From contig NZ_BMVL01000017.1 of NCBI RefSeq assembly GCF_014650695.1, forward strand, positions 144,963-180,511: a DNA stretch of 35,549 nucleotides. The letters are read 5' to 3'. The position numbers and the translations under genes are program-made. The notes below the pieces were generated by a model, which saw nothing but the letters and a program-made list of their open reading frames with translations, searched no databases and was not told the origin of the DNA. The DNA is from Streptomyces avidinii (GTDB taxonomy: Bacteria; Actinomycetota; Actinomycetes; Streptomycetales; Streptomycetaceae). The number at the start of each line of letters is the position of its first letter. The stretch's first letter is position 1. This document shows positions 17,215 to 25,354 of the stretch, in pieces.

Positions 17215-17493
17215 ATGCGCGTCATCCGAGCCGCCCTGTCGGGGCCCTGTGACGGTCCGGACCGGGAGGGCGTGCTCGCGCTCGTCTCCGATCTGATCTG
17301 GGCCCACACTCCCGCGGTGCACGGCCTGGAGCACCTGCGGACCAAGGCCGCCGACGGCGGCGTGCACGTCTACCTCTTCCTGCGGGCCGCCTCCGAAGCC
17401 GCGGCCCTCACCCAGGCCCACGCCATCCTCGACGGCGCCCGAGCCCCGCTGCGGGCGCACGGCTATCGCACCACCACCGAACCGCACCGCTGA
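17215..17493 (+). CDS. Small hypothetical protein, cotranscribed with SINWD peptide
   Basis: A 92-residue protein that starts 5 bases after the peptide gene. It has no signal peptide and no cysteine cluster, and reads like a compact alpha/beta domain: MRVIRAALSG, then a helix DREGVLALVSDLIWA, a strand GVHVYLFLRA and a helix EAAALTQAHAILDGARAPL. No known motif was recognised. Position suggests a cytoplasmic role in making or handling the peptide, or immunity to it, but this is inference. Weak ribosome-binding site, so translational coupling is likely. Confidence 0.7.
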   Translation: MRVIRAALSGPCDGPDREGVLALVSDLIWAHTPAVHGLEHLRTKAADGGVHVYLFLRAASEAAALTQAHAILDGARAPLRAHGYRTTTEPHR

Positions 17494-17536
17494 CGGCGCC
17501 CTCGGCCTCCCCGCGAACGTTCCTCAGGAGAACGCA

Positions 17537-18742
17537 GTGACCACCACCTTCCGTCAGGCTGCCCGCACGAGCGCGGTGGCCGCCCTCTCCACCGCCATCG
17601 GCGCCGGACTGCTCACCGCCGCGGCCGTCGTGGCCGCCCCGGCGGCGCAGGCCGCGACCACCTGCAGCGGGACCGCCTCGATCTACGGCGTCCTTCCCGA
17701 CGGCAGGCTCACCTTCAGCACCATCACCCCGGCCACCGGCGCGCTGAAGAAGGTGCGGGTCGGAGCGGACCTGGGGTTCGAGCCCAAGGCGATGGCCACC
17801 CTCAACTTCAACACGATCCTGGTGACCTCGACGTCCGGTGCGCTCTACCGCCTCGACGTCCTCACCAACAACGAGTCCCTCGTCCTGGAACGCCCGCCCG
17901 TCAAGATCTTCGACAGCGGCTGGACCCACGACAAGCTCACCTACGACGGCCACGGGCACCTGTACGGAACGGCCGGCGGGGTCCTGCTCCAGTACCTGGT
18001 CTCCCAGCCCAAGCCGACCGGCTCGGCGCACATCGGCCAGCGCAAGGAGATCGGCAGCGGCTTCGTCCTGAAGACGCTCACGGCCGCCGGGGACGACCGC
18101 CTGCTCGCCACCACGTCGACCGGCGCGCTGTACTCGTACCGGATCGGCAGCGACGGCAGCTGGGACCGCGACGACCTCAAGACCTCCGGCTGGTCCGGCT
18201 TCGACCAGGTCGTCTCGCCCGGCGGGGGTCTCTACTACGGCCGGATCGAAGCCACGGGCGCCATGTACTGGTACAAGGACGCCGACCCGGCCGACGGTTC
18301 CGGCTCCGACATCGCCTACCACAACGACACCCCCGTCAACACGGGTGGCTGGACGCAGAAGCTGCTGTCCGCCCAGCCGGCGACCTTCAGCTGCACCACG
18401 ACCGCGGACCCGCTCGACGGCCACGACATACCCGCCGTGAAGGCGGCCGGCCGCGACCTGATGAACAAGCACGACGGCGGCGCCTGGAACAGCACCACCC
18501 AGTGGAACTGCCTGGAGCAGCTCTGGGACCGGGAGAGCGGCTGGCGCTACTGGGCCGACAACCCGAACTCGACGGCGTACGGCATTCCGCAGGCCCTCCC
18601 CGGTTCCAAGATGGACGCCTTCGGCGACGACTGGCGCACCAACCCGGTCACCCAGATCAAGTGGGGCCTGTCCTACATCGACGGCCAGTACGGCACGCCG
18701 TGCGGCGCCTGGACCCACTTCCTGAACAACAACTGGTACTGA
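17537..18742 (+). CDS. Secreted tachylectin-like/lytic transglycosylase fusion
   Basis: A 401-residue secreted protein. The signal peptide covers about 40 residues (ending AAPAAQA). A tachylectin-2-like beta-propeller (about 43-285) has repeated blades such as SIYGVLPDGRLTFSTI, GFEPKAMATLNFNTILVTS and SGFDQVVSPGGGLYYGRI. The C-terminal 110 residues (about 292-401) look like an aggregation-promoting-factor/transglycosylase domain: WNCLEQLWDRESGWRYWADN with probable catalytic Glu333, AYGIPQALPGSKM, and a YGTPCGAWTHF close. The lectin part should bind amino sugars and the second domain should cleave peptidoglycan. CAGGAGAA precedes its GTG start. It lies 43 bases after the 92-residue gene and may be in the same operon. 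Its N-terminal half is a paralogue of the next gene's. Confidence 0.88.
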   Translation: MTTTFRQAARTSAVAALSTAIGAGLLTAAAVVAAPAAQAATTCSGTASIYGVLPDGRLTFSTITPATGALKKVRVGADLGFEPKAMATLNFNTILVTSTSGALYRLDVLTNNESLVLERPPVKIFDSGWTHDKLTYDGHGHLYGTAGGVLLQYLVSQPKPTGSAHIGQRKEIGSGFVLKTLTAAGDDRLLATTSTGALYSYRIGSDGSWDRDDLKTSGWSGFDQVVSPGGGLYYGRIEATGAMYWYKDADPADGSGSDIAYHNDTPVNTGGWTQKLLSAQPATFSCTTTADPLDGHDIPAVKAAGRDLMNKHDGGAWNSTTQWNCLEQLWDRESGWRYWADNPNSTAYGIPQALPGSKMDAFGDDWRTNPVTQIKWGLSYIDGQYGTPCGAWTHFLNNNWY

Positions 18743-18838
18743 GCGGACCCGAGTCACGCCCGCTCTCCCGTTCTCTCTCCCCGCACCTTCCCGGCCCGAC
18801 GCGCGTACGTCAGGGCTGTCCAGAATCCGGAGACACCC

Positions 18839-20149
18839 ATGTTCTCGTCTTCCCTCAAGCGCCGCCTCGCCGCCACCCTGGCCGTCTCTGCCACCACCCT
18901 CGGCATGGTCACGCTCACCTCGGCGCCGGCCCAGGCCGCCGCCATCTGCGGCGGTGACGTCTCGATCTACGGCACCCTCGCCGACGGCCGCCTCACCTAC
19001 ACGGCGATATCCCCCAACACCGGCGACCGGGTGAAGACCCTGATCGGCTCGAACCTCGGCTTCACGCCCAAGGCGATGGCCACCCTCAACTTCAACACCG
19101 TTCTCGTGACCTCGACGGCCGGCGACCTGTACCGCGTCGACATCCAGACCAACGACAACGCGCTGGCCCTGGCCGGAGTCACCAAGATCTGGGACGGCGG
19201 CTGGACCTTCGACAAGCTGACCTACGACGGCGCCGGCCACCTCTACGGCACGGTCGCCGGCGAGCTCCACCGCTACAACGTCTCCCAGGCCAAGCCCAGC
19301 GGTCCGGCCCACATCGCCAAGCACGCGGTGATCGACACGGGCTTCGTCCTCAAGACGCTCGCCGCCGCGGGCGACGACGTCCTGGTCGCGAGCACCTCCG
19401 ATGGCAGGCTGCTCTCCTACCAGATCAACGGTGTGGGGGACTGGGAGAGTTCGGAACTCAAGGGCTCCGGCTGGTCGGCGGTCGACAGCCTGGTCTCACC
19501 CGGCGGCGGCCTCTACTACGGCCGTACGAACGGGGGGATGTACTGGTACCACGACGCCGACCCCACCGACGGCAAGGGCGACGACATCGCCTACCACCCC
19601 GCCGACCCGGTCGACGCGAGCGGCTGGACCCAGACCCTGCTCTCCGCCTTCGCGGGCGACTGCACCTATCAGCCGCCGGCGCCCCCGACCCCCACCCCCT
19701 CCACCAAGGGCGGTCAGATCGCCCGCAGCGAGATCATGAGCCGTGCCGCCAACTGGCTGAACCGTGACATCCCCTACAACCAGGGGGCGTACGCCACCGA
19801 CCCGGACGGCGACCACACCTACCGCACCGACTGCTCCGGCTTCGTCTCCATGGTCTGGCACGCCGGCACCAGCTACACGACGCAGAGCCTGCCGAGCATC
19901 GCGGCCACCATCTCCAAGTCCGACCTCCAGCCCGGTGACGCGCTGAACACCCTGGACGGGCACGTGGTGCTCTTCGAGAAGTGGGTCGACAAGGCCGCCG
20001 GCAAGTTCTCGTACATCCACGAGGCCAACACCAACGACGACATGATGCGCGGTCAGGACTACCTCAACGGCGGCAGTGACGGCCGCATCGCCGGCCACGC
20101 CGCCTCGGGCTACGTCGCCCTGCGCTACGACAAGGTCGTGAGCGGCTAG
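18839..20149 (+). CDS. Secreted tachylectin-like/NlpC-P60-like hydrolase fusion
   Basis: A 436-residue secreted protein. After a signal peptide of about 34 residues (APAQAAA), a tachylectin-2-like propeller (37-280) closely matches the previous protein (SIYGTLADGRLTYTAI, GFTPKAMATLNFNTVLVTS, SPGGGLYYGRTNGGMYWYHD). A Pro/Thr linker (PPAPPTPTPSTKGG) leads to a papain-like peptidoglycan endopeptidase domain. That domain carries TDCSGFVSMVWH with nucleophile Cys332, GHVVLFEKW with His375, and a later YIHEAN segment. The fold resembles NlpC/P60 or related amidases. It would cut cell-wall peptides while the lectin part anchors it to sugars. It starts 96 bases after the transglycosylase fusion on the same strand. 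A strong hairpin terminator follows. Confidence 0.88.
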   Translation: MFSSSLKRRLAATLAVSATTLGMVTLTSAPAQAAAICGGDVSIYGTLADGRLTYTAISPNTGDRVKTLIGSNLGFTPKAMATLNFNTVLVTSTAGDLYRVDIQTNDNALALAGVTKIWDGGWTFDKLTYDGAGHLYGTVAGELHRYNVSQAKPSGPAHIAKHAVIDTGFVLKTLAAAGDDVLVASTSDGRLLSYQINGVGDWESSELKGSGWSAVDSLVSPGGGLYYGRTNGGMYWYHDADPTDGKGDDIAYHPADPVDASGWTQTLLSAFAGDCTYQPPAPPTPTPSTKGGQIARSEIMSRAANWLNRDIPYNQGAYATDPDGDHTYRTDCSGFVSMVWHAGTSYTTQSLPSIAATISKSDLQPGDALNTLDGHVVLFEKWVDKAAGKFSYIHEANTNDDMMRGQDYLNGGSDGRIAGHAASGYVALRYDKVVSG

Positions 20150-20178
20150 CCCGGCCGGGCCGGACGACCGCGCGGGAA

Positions 20179-20207
20179 GGCCGGACCGCCCGACGGGCGG
20201 TCCGGCC
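20179..20207. terminator. Bidirectional terminator between convergent genes
   Basis: Perfect 13-bp arms 20179-20191 (ggccggaccgccc) and 20195-20207 around a 3-nt loop, between the hydrolase (+) and the ALF-repeat gene (-). Confidence 0.8.
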
Positions 20208-20215
20208 TCCTCGTG

Positions 20216-20800
20216 TCAGAACTGGTACTGGCCGACGGTGATGAAGTACCGGAGCTCCTCCGGAGTGCCGCCGTCCAGGAGCCGCTGGATCTCCGCGTAC
20301 AGCGCGTCGCTGATGCCCGGGCGGGCGAGGATGGTGGCGACGGCGACGCGGTCGTCCTCCGCCTGGGCGAGCCGCAGGCCGGTGGCGAGGAAGGCGACGC
20401 GGTCGGCCGGGGTGCCGTCGAGGGCCTTGTTGATCTCGCGGGTCACGCCCTTGCCGGGCTTGGTGTTGAGGATCCGGAGGATGGCGACCATGTTGTCCTC
20501 GTCCTGGGCCTTGGCCAGGCCCGTCTTCAGGAAGGTGCGGACGTCCTCGGTGGTGCCGTCGAGGGCCCTGTTGGCCGCCCGGGTCACGCCCTTGCCCGGG
20601 TTCGTGGCCAGGATGCGCGCGACCTCGACGCGCAGGTCGGCGTCCGACATGGTGTCGTACGGCGACTCCCCGGCCGTCACCGCAGCCACCTTGGCGGGTG
20701 CGGCGGCAGCCGGGCCGGCGGCGAGGGCCGGGGTGGCGAGCAGCAGGGCCGGGGCCAGGGCGCCGACGGTCAGGGCGAGCGCGGAACGGGTGAGCTTCAT
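20216..20800 (-). CDS. Exported ALF-repeat protein
   Basis: A 194-residue protein with a signal peptide of about 28 residues (MKLTRSALALTVGALAPALL, then ATPALAA). The mature part consists of short alpha-helical repeats of about 37 residues with the pattern 'ALDGT..DVR.FL.TGL..AQ.ED....ILR': NRALDGTTEDVRTFLKTGL, NKALDGTPADRVAFLATGL and a last RLLDGGTPEELRYFITVGQ. These are ALF-type repeats, common in secreted actinobacterial proteins and of unknown function. ATG 20800 has GGGGGA upstream. It stands alone between a terminator and the GGDEF-EAL gene. Confidence 0.88.
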   Translation of the reverse strand: MKLTRSALALTVGALAPALLLATPALAAGPAAAAPAKVAAVTAGESPYDTMSDADLRVEVARILATNPGKGVTRAANRALDGTTEDVRTFLKTGLAKAQDEDNMVAILRILNTKPGKGVTREINKALDGTPADRVAFLATGLRLAQAEDDRVAVATILARPGISDALYAEIQRLLDGGTPEELRYFITVGQYQF

Positions 20801-20928
20801 GATGGTGTCCCCCAGAATGCAAGAAATCGGTCGAACGTCTTTCGCTCGAAGATCGTTACAAGGGGGGTCCGGCCTGTCCAGCGATGAAAGGGCCCCCAGA
20901 AGCCCTCCCGACGACGAAGCGGAACGGG

Positions 20929-22800
20929 CTAGCCGGGGTGTTCCGCGCCCGGCCGGGTACCGATCATCTCGGCGATCCGCTCCGGCGCCACGGCCCGTGA
21001 GTAGAGCCAGCCCTGGCCCGTGTCGCAGCCCACGCGACGCAGCCGTGCGGCCTGTCCCGCGGTCTCCACGCACTCGGCGGTGACCGTCAGGCCCAGCCGG
21101 TGCGCGAGCTGGACCAGGGCCTCGACGATGGTCTCGTCGGCCGGGTTCGGGTGGGTGCCCTCCTCGTAGCGGAACCCCCGGACGAAGGAGCCGTCCAGTT
21201 TCAGAACTGATACAGGGAGCCTGCTGAGGTAGGCGAGGTTCGAGTAGCCGGTGCCGAAGTCGTCGATCGCGATCCGCACGCCCATGTCGCTGAGCGCCTG
21301 AAGGGCCTGGAGGGGACGCCCGGCCGAGCCCATGACCGCCGATTCGGTCAGTTCCAGTTGGAGCAGCTGCGGGGCGAGGCCCGTCTCGGCCAGGATCTCC
21401 GCGACATCGCCCACGAGGTCCGAGTCCCAGACCTGCCGGACGGCGACGTTGACGGAAACGAAGACCGGGGCGTCGCTGGGCTGTTCGATCTGCCAGCGGC
21501 GGGCCTGCCGGCAGGCGGTCCGCAGGACCCACTGTCCCAACTGAACGATGGAGCCGTCCTCTTCCGCGATCCCGATGAACCGATTCGGCGTGAGCGTGCC
21601 GAATTGCGGGTGGTTCCAGCGCACCAGGGCCTCGACGCCGCGCACCGCGCCGCTCTCCAGGTCCACCAGCGGCTGGTACTCCAGCTCGAACTCGTCCCGC
21701 TCCACGGCCGGCCGGAGCGTCGAGGAGAGCGCCTGGCGGGTCATCCGGTGGGCATTGCGCTCCGGGTCGAAGAGCGTCCAGCGGGCCTTGCCGTCCGCCT
21801 TGGCCCAGTACAGCGTCGTGTCGGCGGCCTGCATCAGACCGGTCGCCGAGGTGCCGGCCGCGGACCGCTCCACGACCCCGATCGAGGCGGAGACGGACAG
21901 CCGCTGCCCGGCCAGGTCGAAAGGTTCCTGTACGGCGGCGAGGACGCTCCGCGCCAGGTCCGCCAGCTGCTCGGTGCCGGTGGAGTCCTCGACCAGCAGG
22001 GCGAACTCGTCGCCGCCGAGCCGCGCGACCAGGTGCCCGCCGGTGCGCCCGTAGCCGGACTGGTCGGCGCACTGGGTGAGTCGGGCGGCGACGGCGGTGA
22101 GCAGCCGGTCGCCGACCCGGTGGCCCAGGGTGTCGTTGACGGCCTTGAACCCGTCGAGGTCCAGGTAGCACAGCCCGATCCGGCCGGTGCCGCCGCCGTG
22201 CTCGTACGAGGCGGCCTCCAGGGCGGCGGAGAGCCGCTCGAAGAACAGGGCGCGGTTCGGCAGGCGCGTGACCGGGTCGTGCATCTGGAGGTGGCGCAGG
22301 CGGGCCTGGAGGTCGCGGCGGTCGCTGATGTCGGCCACCGACAGCAGGACGTTCCCCGTGCCGGGGACGGGTCCGAGCGTGACCTCGGTCCAGAGCGAGT
22401 GCCCGTCGGGGTGCTTGAGGCGGCGGGTGCAGCGCAGCCGGGCCTGCCGCCCGCGGAGCACCTCCTGGTACGCGGCCCAGGTGCGGGCCTCCGCGGCCAG
22501 GTCCACCAGGTCGGCGGCGCACCGGTGGACGAGGGCGTGGGGCTCGCTGCCGAGGAGCCCGGCGAAGGCCTGGTTGGCGGCGACGACGTAGCCCTCACGG
22601 TCCACGACGGCCATGGCGAGGTGGGCCGCGTTGAAGGCGGCCCGGTAGTCGCGCAGGTCGGATTCGGCGCGGTGCGGCGACGCCGGGGCGGCCCGGGTGG
22701 CCGATGCCGACGGCACTGCCGGCACTGCCGGGTGACGCTCCGTAATGGCCGATCGGATGCTGTCGGCCGCCGAACCGGTTCCTTCTGAGGTTCCGCTCAC
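20929..22800 (-). CDS. PAS-GGDEF-EAL cyclic-di-GMP enzyme
   Basis: A 623-residue cytoplasmic protein. A PAS domain (about 50-165) contains FNAAHLAMAVVDREGYVVAA. A diguanylate cyclase domain (about 175-335) carries the intact active site GGDEF at 262-266. A phosphodiesterase domain (about 350-610) carries EAL at 390-392 plus VNVAVRQ, LELTES, IDDFGTGYSNL, LKLDGSFV, TAECVET and GCDTGQGW. All usual EAL catalytic positions are present. The RxxD inhibitory site before GGDEF is absent (RTGG there), so no product inhibition at that site is expected. A GTG at 22800 is preferred because GGGAG lies before it. In Streptomyces such proteins (RmdA/CdgA type) set c-di-GMP for BldD and thereby time sporulation. 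I cannot say which orthologue this is. Confidence 0.93.
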   Translation of the reverse strand: MSGTSEGTGSAADSIRSAITERHPAVPAVPSASATRAAPASPHRAESDLRDYRAAFNAAHLAMAVVDREGYVVAANQAFAGLLGSEPHALVHRCAADLVDLAAEARTWAAYQEVLRGRQARLRCTRRLKHPDGHSLWTEVTLGPVPGTGNVLLSVADISDRRDLQARLRHLQMHDPVTRLPNRALFFERLSAALEAASYEHGGGTGRIGLCYLDLDGFKAVNDTLGHRVGDRLLTAVAARLTQCADQSGYGRTGGHLVARLGGDEFALLVEDSTGTEQLADLARSVLAAVQEPFDLAGQRLSVSASIGVVERSAAGTSATGLMQAADTTLYWAKADGKARWTLFDPERNAHRMTRQALSSTLRPAVERDEFELEYQPLVDLESGAVRGVEALVRWNHPQFGTLTPNRFIGIAEEDGSIVQLGQWVLRTACRQARRWQIEQPSDAPVFVSVNVAVRQVWDSDLVGDVAEILAETGLAPQLLQLELTESAVMGSAGRPLQALQALSDMGVRIAIDDFGTGYSNLAYLSRLPVSVLKLDGSFVRGFRYEEGTHPNPADETIVEALVQLAHRLGLTVTAECVETAGQAARLRRVGCDTGQGWLYSRAVAPERIAEMIGTRPGAEHPG

Positions 22801-23146
22801 CGTTGGCTCCCGCAGTGTTCGTGAGTGTCCGCGCAGGAAAGTGTGCCGATCATAGAGGCTGCCGGGAGGCTCTATCCAGCGGCACCACCGGTTGAGACGG
22901 GTCAGTTCGGTGTGATGACGGATCGCCGCCCGAAGATCGGGCGATCGTTTCTGCGCGGCTCTGAGCATGCGGATGCTCCTGCTGATCTCAGGTGATCGGT
23001 CGTGACGTTCTGTAGGCAGAGGCGTGAAGTCCGGGGGTCACCGGCTTGCCGTATTGCTCACTCGTGTGGGGCAGCGGAACAGGGCATTAGTAAGACAATC
23101 GCCTCAAGGTGGATGAACAGGCACGAATCCACCACCGGAGGTCGAT
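22801..23146. other. Divergent promoter region, GGDEF-EAL / M6 protease
   Basis: A 346-base gap between divergent genes. A small hairpin is visible at 22921-22946 (gatc..gcccga / tcgggcgatc). I see no further convincing gene or operator. Confidence 0.4.
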
Positions 23147-24382
23147 GTGGCGCGACAGCAGACACCCGGGGGAGTGGAACGCTCCCGCATCCGAAGTACC
23201 GCCGCGGCGCTCACCTCCCTGACGGCGCTCGCCGCCATGTCGCTCGTCGCCGGACCCGCGGTGGCCGACTCCGGAGCCGGACCCTGCGCACTGACCCGCA
23301 CCACGGCGCACCACTCCCTCGGCCTGGACACCTGGAACGGCGCCTACCCCAAGCCCGAGCGCACACTCGATGCGGTCATGGTCTTCCTCTCCTTCCCGGA
23401 CCACCGCAGCGCGCTGACGACCGAGGAGATCGTCGGCGACTACTTCCCCGCCACCAGCAACTTCTTCGAGCAGGCCTCGTACGGGCGGTTCCGGCTGGCC
23501 CCGCACCCGCAGAAGCAGTGGGTCCAGATGCCCAAGCCGTCCACCGCGTACGGCATAAAGCGGGACTGGGTCGCCGCCGACCGGGCGGCCTACCTGCGGG
23601 ACGCGGTCGCCACCGCCGACGCGCAGGTGGACTTCCGCAAGTACGACGTCGTGTACTTCGTGGCCGACCCGGACGCGCCCGGCGTGGACTCCGACGCCAC
23701 GAAGGTCGTCAACTTCGAGCATCCGATCGTCGCGGACGGCACGGAACTGCGGCGGATCGTCACCGTTTTCGAGCGCCATCCGCCGGACCGGAACGTCCTG
23801 GCCCACGAGACCGGGCACGTCTTCGACCTGCCCGACCTCTATCACCGGCCCACGGACGGCAAGGGTGACTGGGACACGTACGTCGGGGACTGGGACGTCA
23901 TGGGCAGTCAGTTCGGCATGGCCCCGGACCTCTTCGCCTGGCACAAGTGGAAGCTGGGCTGGCTGGACTCGTCCCAGGTGGACTGCGTGCAGTCGGGCTC
24001 CTCGCTGCACACCCTCCAGCCGCTGGCCGAGGCCCCGCCGAGCGGCGGGATCGGCGGGACCCGGCTCGCGGTGATCCGTACGGGCCCCGGCAGCGCGATC
24101 GCGGTCGAGGCGCGCGGCTCCGCCGGCAACGACGGGGACACCTGCACGGAGGGCGTCCTGGTCTACCGGGTGCGCAACGAGGCGGCGTCGGGCGGCGGCC
24201 CCATCGAGGTGCTGGACGCGCACCCGTCGACGGAGGCGTGCTGGGACCGCTCGGTGTACCCGCCGCTGGCGGACGCGCCGCTGGAGGTGGGTGAGACGTA
24301 CACCGTGCCGGGGGAGCGGATCACCATCGAGGTGGCGGACCGCACCCGGTCCGGCGCGTACACGGTGAAGATCACGACGTGA
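23147..24382 (+). CDS. Secreted M6-family metalloprotease
   Basis: A 411-residue secreted protease. A signal peptide (about 1-41, ending AGPAVA/DSG) is followed by an M6 (immune-inhibitor A-like) catalytic domain. It has VMVFLSFPDHRS, YFPATSNFFEQASYGRFRL and the zinc site HETGHVFDLPDLYH with HETGH at 220-224. WDVMGSQFGMAPDLFAWHKW, the family's Met-turn region, follows. The C-terminal 100 residues are a beta-rich domain. M6 enzymes degrade extracellular proteins. The GTG start has GGAGG close upstream; the overlapping ATG two bases earlier is out of frame. A strong terminator follows at 24433. Confidence 0.92.
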   Translation: MARQQTPGGVERSRIRSTAAALTSLTALAAMSLVAGPAVADSGAGPCALTRTTAHHSLGLDTWNGAYPKPERTLDAVMVFLSFPDHRSALTTEEIVGDYFPATSNFFEQASYGRFRLAPHPQKQWVQMPKPSTAYGIKRDWVAADRAAYLRDAVATADAQVDFRKYDVVYFVADPDAPGVDSDATKVVNFEHPIVADGTELRRIVTVFERHPPDRNVLAHETGHVFDLPDLYHRPTDGKGDWDTYVGDWDVMGSQFGMAPDLFAWHKWKLGWLDSSQVDCVQSGSSLHTLQPLAEAPPSGGIGGTRLAVIRTGPGSAIAVEARGSAGNDGDTCTEGVLVYRVRNEAASGGGPIEVLDAHPSTEACWDRSVYPPLADAPLEVGETYTVPGERITIEVADRTRSGAYTVKITT

Positions 24383-24432
24383 CCACGGGGTGATGCTCGG
24401 GAAGCCCCGCGGGAAGGTCCGCGGGGCACGAC

Positions 24433-24466
24433 GAAGAAGGCCCCCACTCGCGTGGGGGCCTTCTTC
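24433..24466. terminator. Bidirectional terminator between protease and tRNA-Lys
   Basis: Perfect 15-bp arms 24433-24447 (gaagaaggcccccac) and 24452-24466 (gtgggggccttcttc) with a 4-nt loop; serves the protease on plus and the tRNA on minus. Confidence 0.88.
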
Positions 24467-24472
24467 CGTCTG

Positions 24473-24546
24473 TGCGCCGCCAGGGACTCGAACCCCGGAC
24501 CCGCTGATTAAGAGTCAGCTGCTCTAACCAACTGAGCTAGCGGCGC
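24473..24546 (-). tRNA. tRNA-Lys (anticodon CTT), copy 2
   Basis: Reverse complement identical over all 74 bases to the tRNA at 10288-10361: acceptor gcgccgc, anticodon CTT, T-arm ggttcgagtcc. It forms an inverted pair with copy 1 across 14.1 kb. Confidence 0.97.
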
Positions 24547-24564
24547 TTGCTGACGAGGAAGACA

Positions 24565-25128
24565 TTAGCAGGAGGATCCGCGGAACGAAAAATCGATATC
24601 CCCAGGTCCGGTCGGTGCCGGGGTGCGGGCCGCCCGTACGAAGGCCCAGAGCAGGGCCTCGGGCCCGGGAAGCCACGGCTCCCGCATGTCGGGAGCCACC
24701 AGCCACCGGGAAGGGCCGGGCGTGGCGGCCAGCGGCGGCACGGTGACGGCGTCCCCGCGGCCGTGGCAGAGCGGCACCGGGGCGGTACGGGAAGCTCCCC
24801 ACTCCTCCCACGCCAGCAGGGCGGGAAGCCGGTGCGCGGTACCGGGGGCGGCGAAGAGCAGCATCCGGCCGCGGTGCACGGCGACCGGCCCGGAGCCGGG
24901 CCCCTCGGCCCAGAGCAGGTCCAGGACGCGGCGCCCGAGGACGAGGGGGACGTTGACGACGTCGAAGGGGTCCCCGCAGGGCAGTGTGGCGGGCAGCCCG
25001 GGCCGCGCCTGCCACACCGCGAGGGTGCGCCGGGGGTGGGCGGCGGCGGAGGCGAGCCAGGCGGCGCCCTGCGGGGTGACGTGGGTGGCGGGAGCGGTGA
25101 GCGCGGGAGCCGTCGTCAGCGTCGTCAT
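24565..25128 (-). CDS. Small protein related to bifunctional primase/polymerase N-termini
   Basis: A 187-residue protein starting MTTLTTAPALTAP. It contains AAWLASAAAHPRRTLAVWQA, LPCGDPFDVVNVPLVLGRRV, FAAPGTAHRLPALLAWEEW and PLCHGRGDAVTVPPL followed by RWLVAPD. This matches a streptomycete family usually annotated as 'bifunctional DNA primase/polymerase'. The protein is short, however, and I cannot see a complete acidic catalytic triad, so enzymatic activity is doubtful. It lies 18 bases upstream of the tRNA-Lys gene on the same strand. ATG 25126-25128 is chosen by family length. Confidence 0.75.
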   Translation of the reverse strand: MTTLTTAPALTAPATHVTPQGAAWLASAAAHPRRTLAVWQARPGLPATLPCGDPFDVVNVPLVLGRRVLDLLWAEGPGSGPVAVHRGRMLLFAAPGTAHRLPALLAWEEWGASRTAPVPLCHGRGDAVTVPPLAATPGPSRWLVAPDMREPWLPGPEALLWAFVRAARTPAPTGPGDIDFSFRGSSC

Positions 25129-25354
25129 ATGCCAGGTGTACCCGCCGTAGCGATATGAATGCCCCGAGTTACCGAAAACCGGGACGCGGCGGGTGGCCCT
25201 GGAGTATCTTGCGCCGGTCCGCTGCGCTCGGCGGTGCGCTCGGCGGTGCGGGTGGCGTACGGGCCCGACGACCGCCCGCACGCCCGACGTCGGCCCGCCC
25301 GGACCGGGTGTCCCACCGCGTCGGCGGGCGGACCGTGGGCCCGAGCGGTCCGGA

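Noticed and set aside
17408..19324. 638-codon open frame on the minus strand
   Set aside because: It lies antisense to two clear secreted enzymes, is Gly/Val/Arg-rich with no domain, and arises from the GC-rich codon pattern.
16757..20149. Lanthipeptide or lasso peptide cluster around the SINWD peptide
   Set aside because: No LanB/C/M, protease/cyclase or radical-SAM gene is nearby, and the precursor has a normal Sec signal peptide and no Cys.
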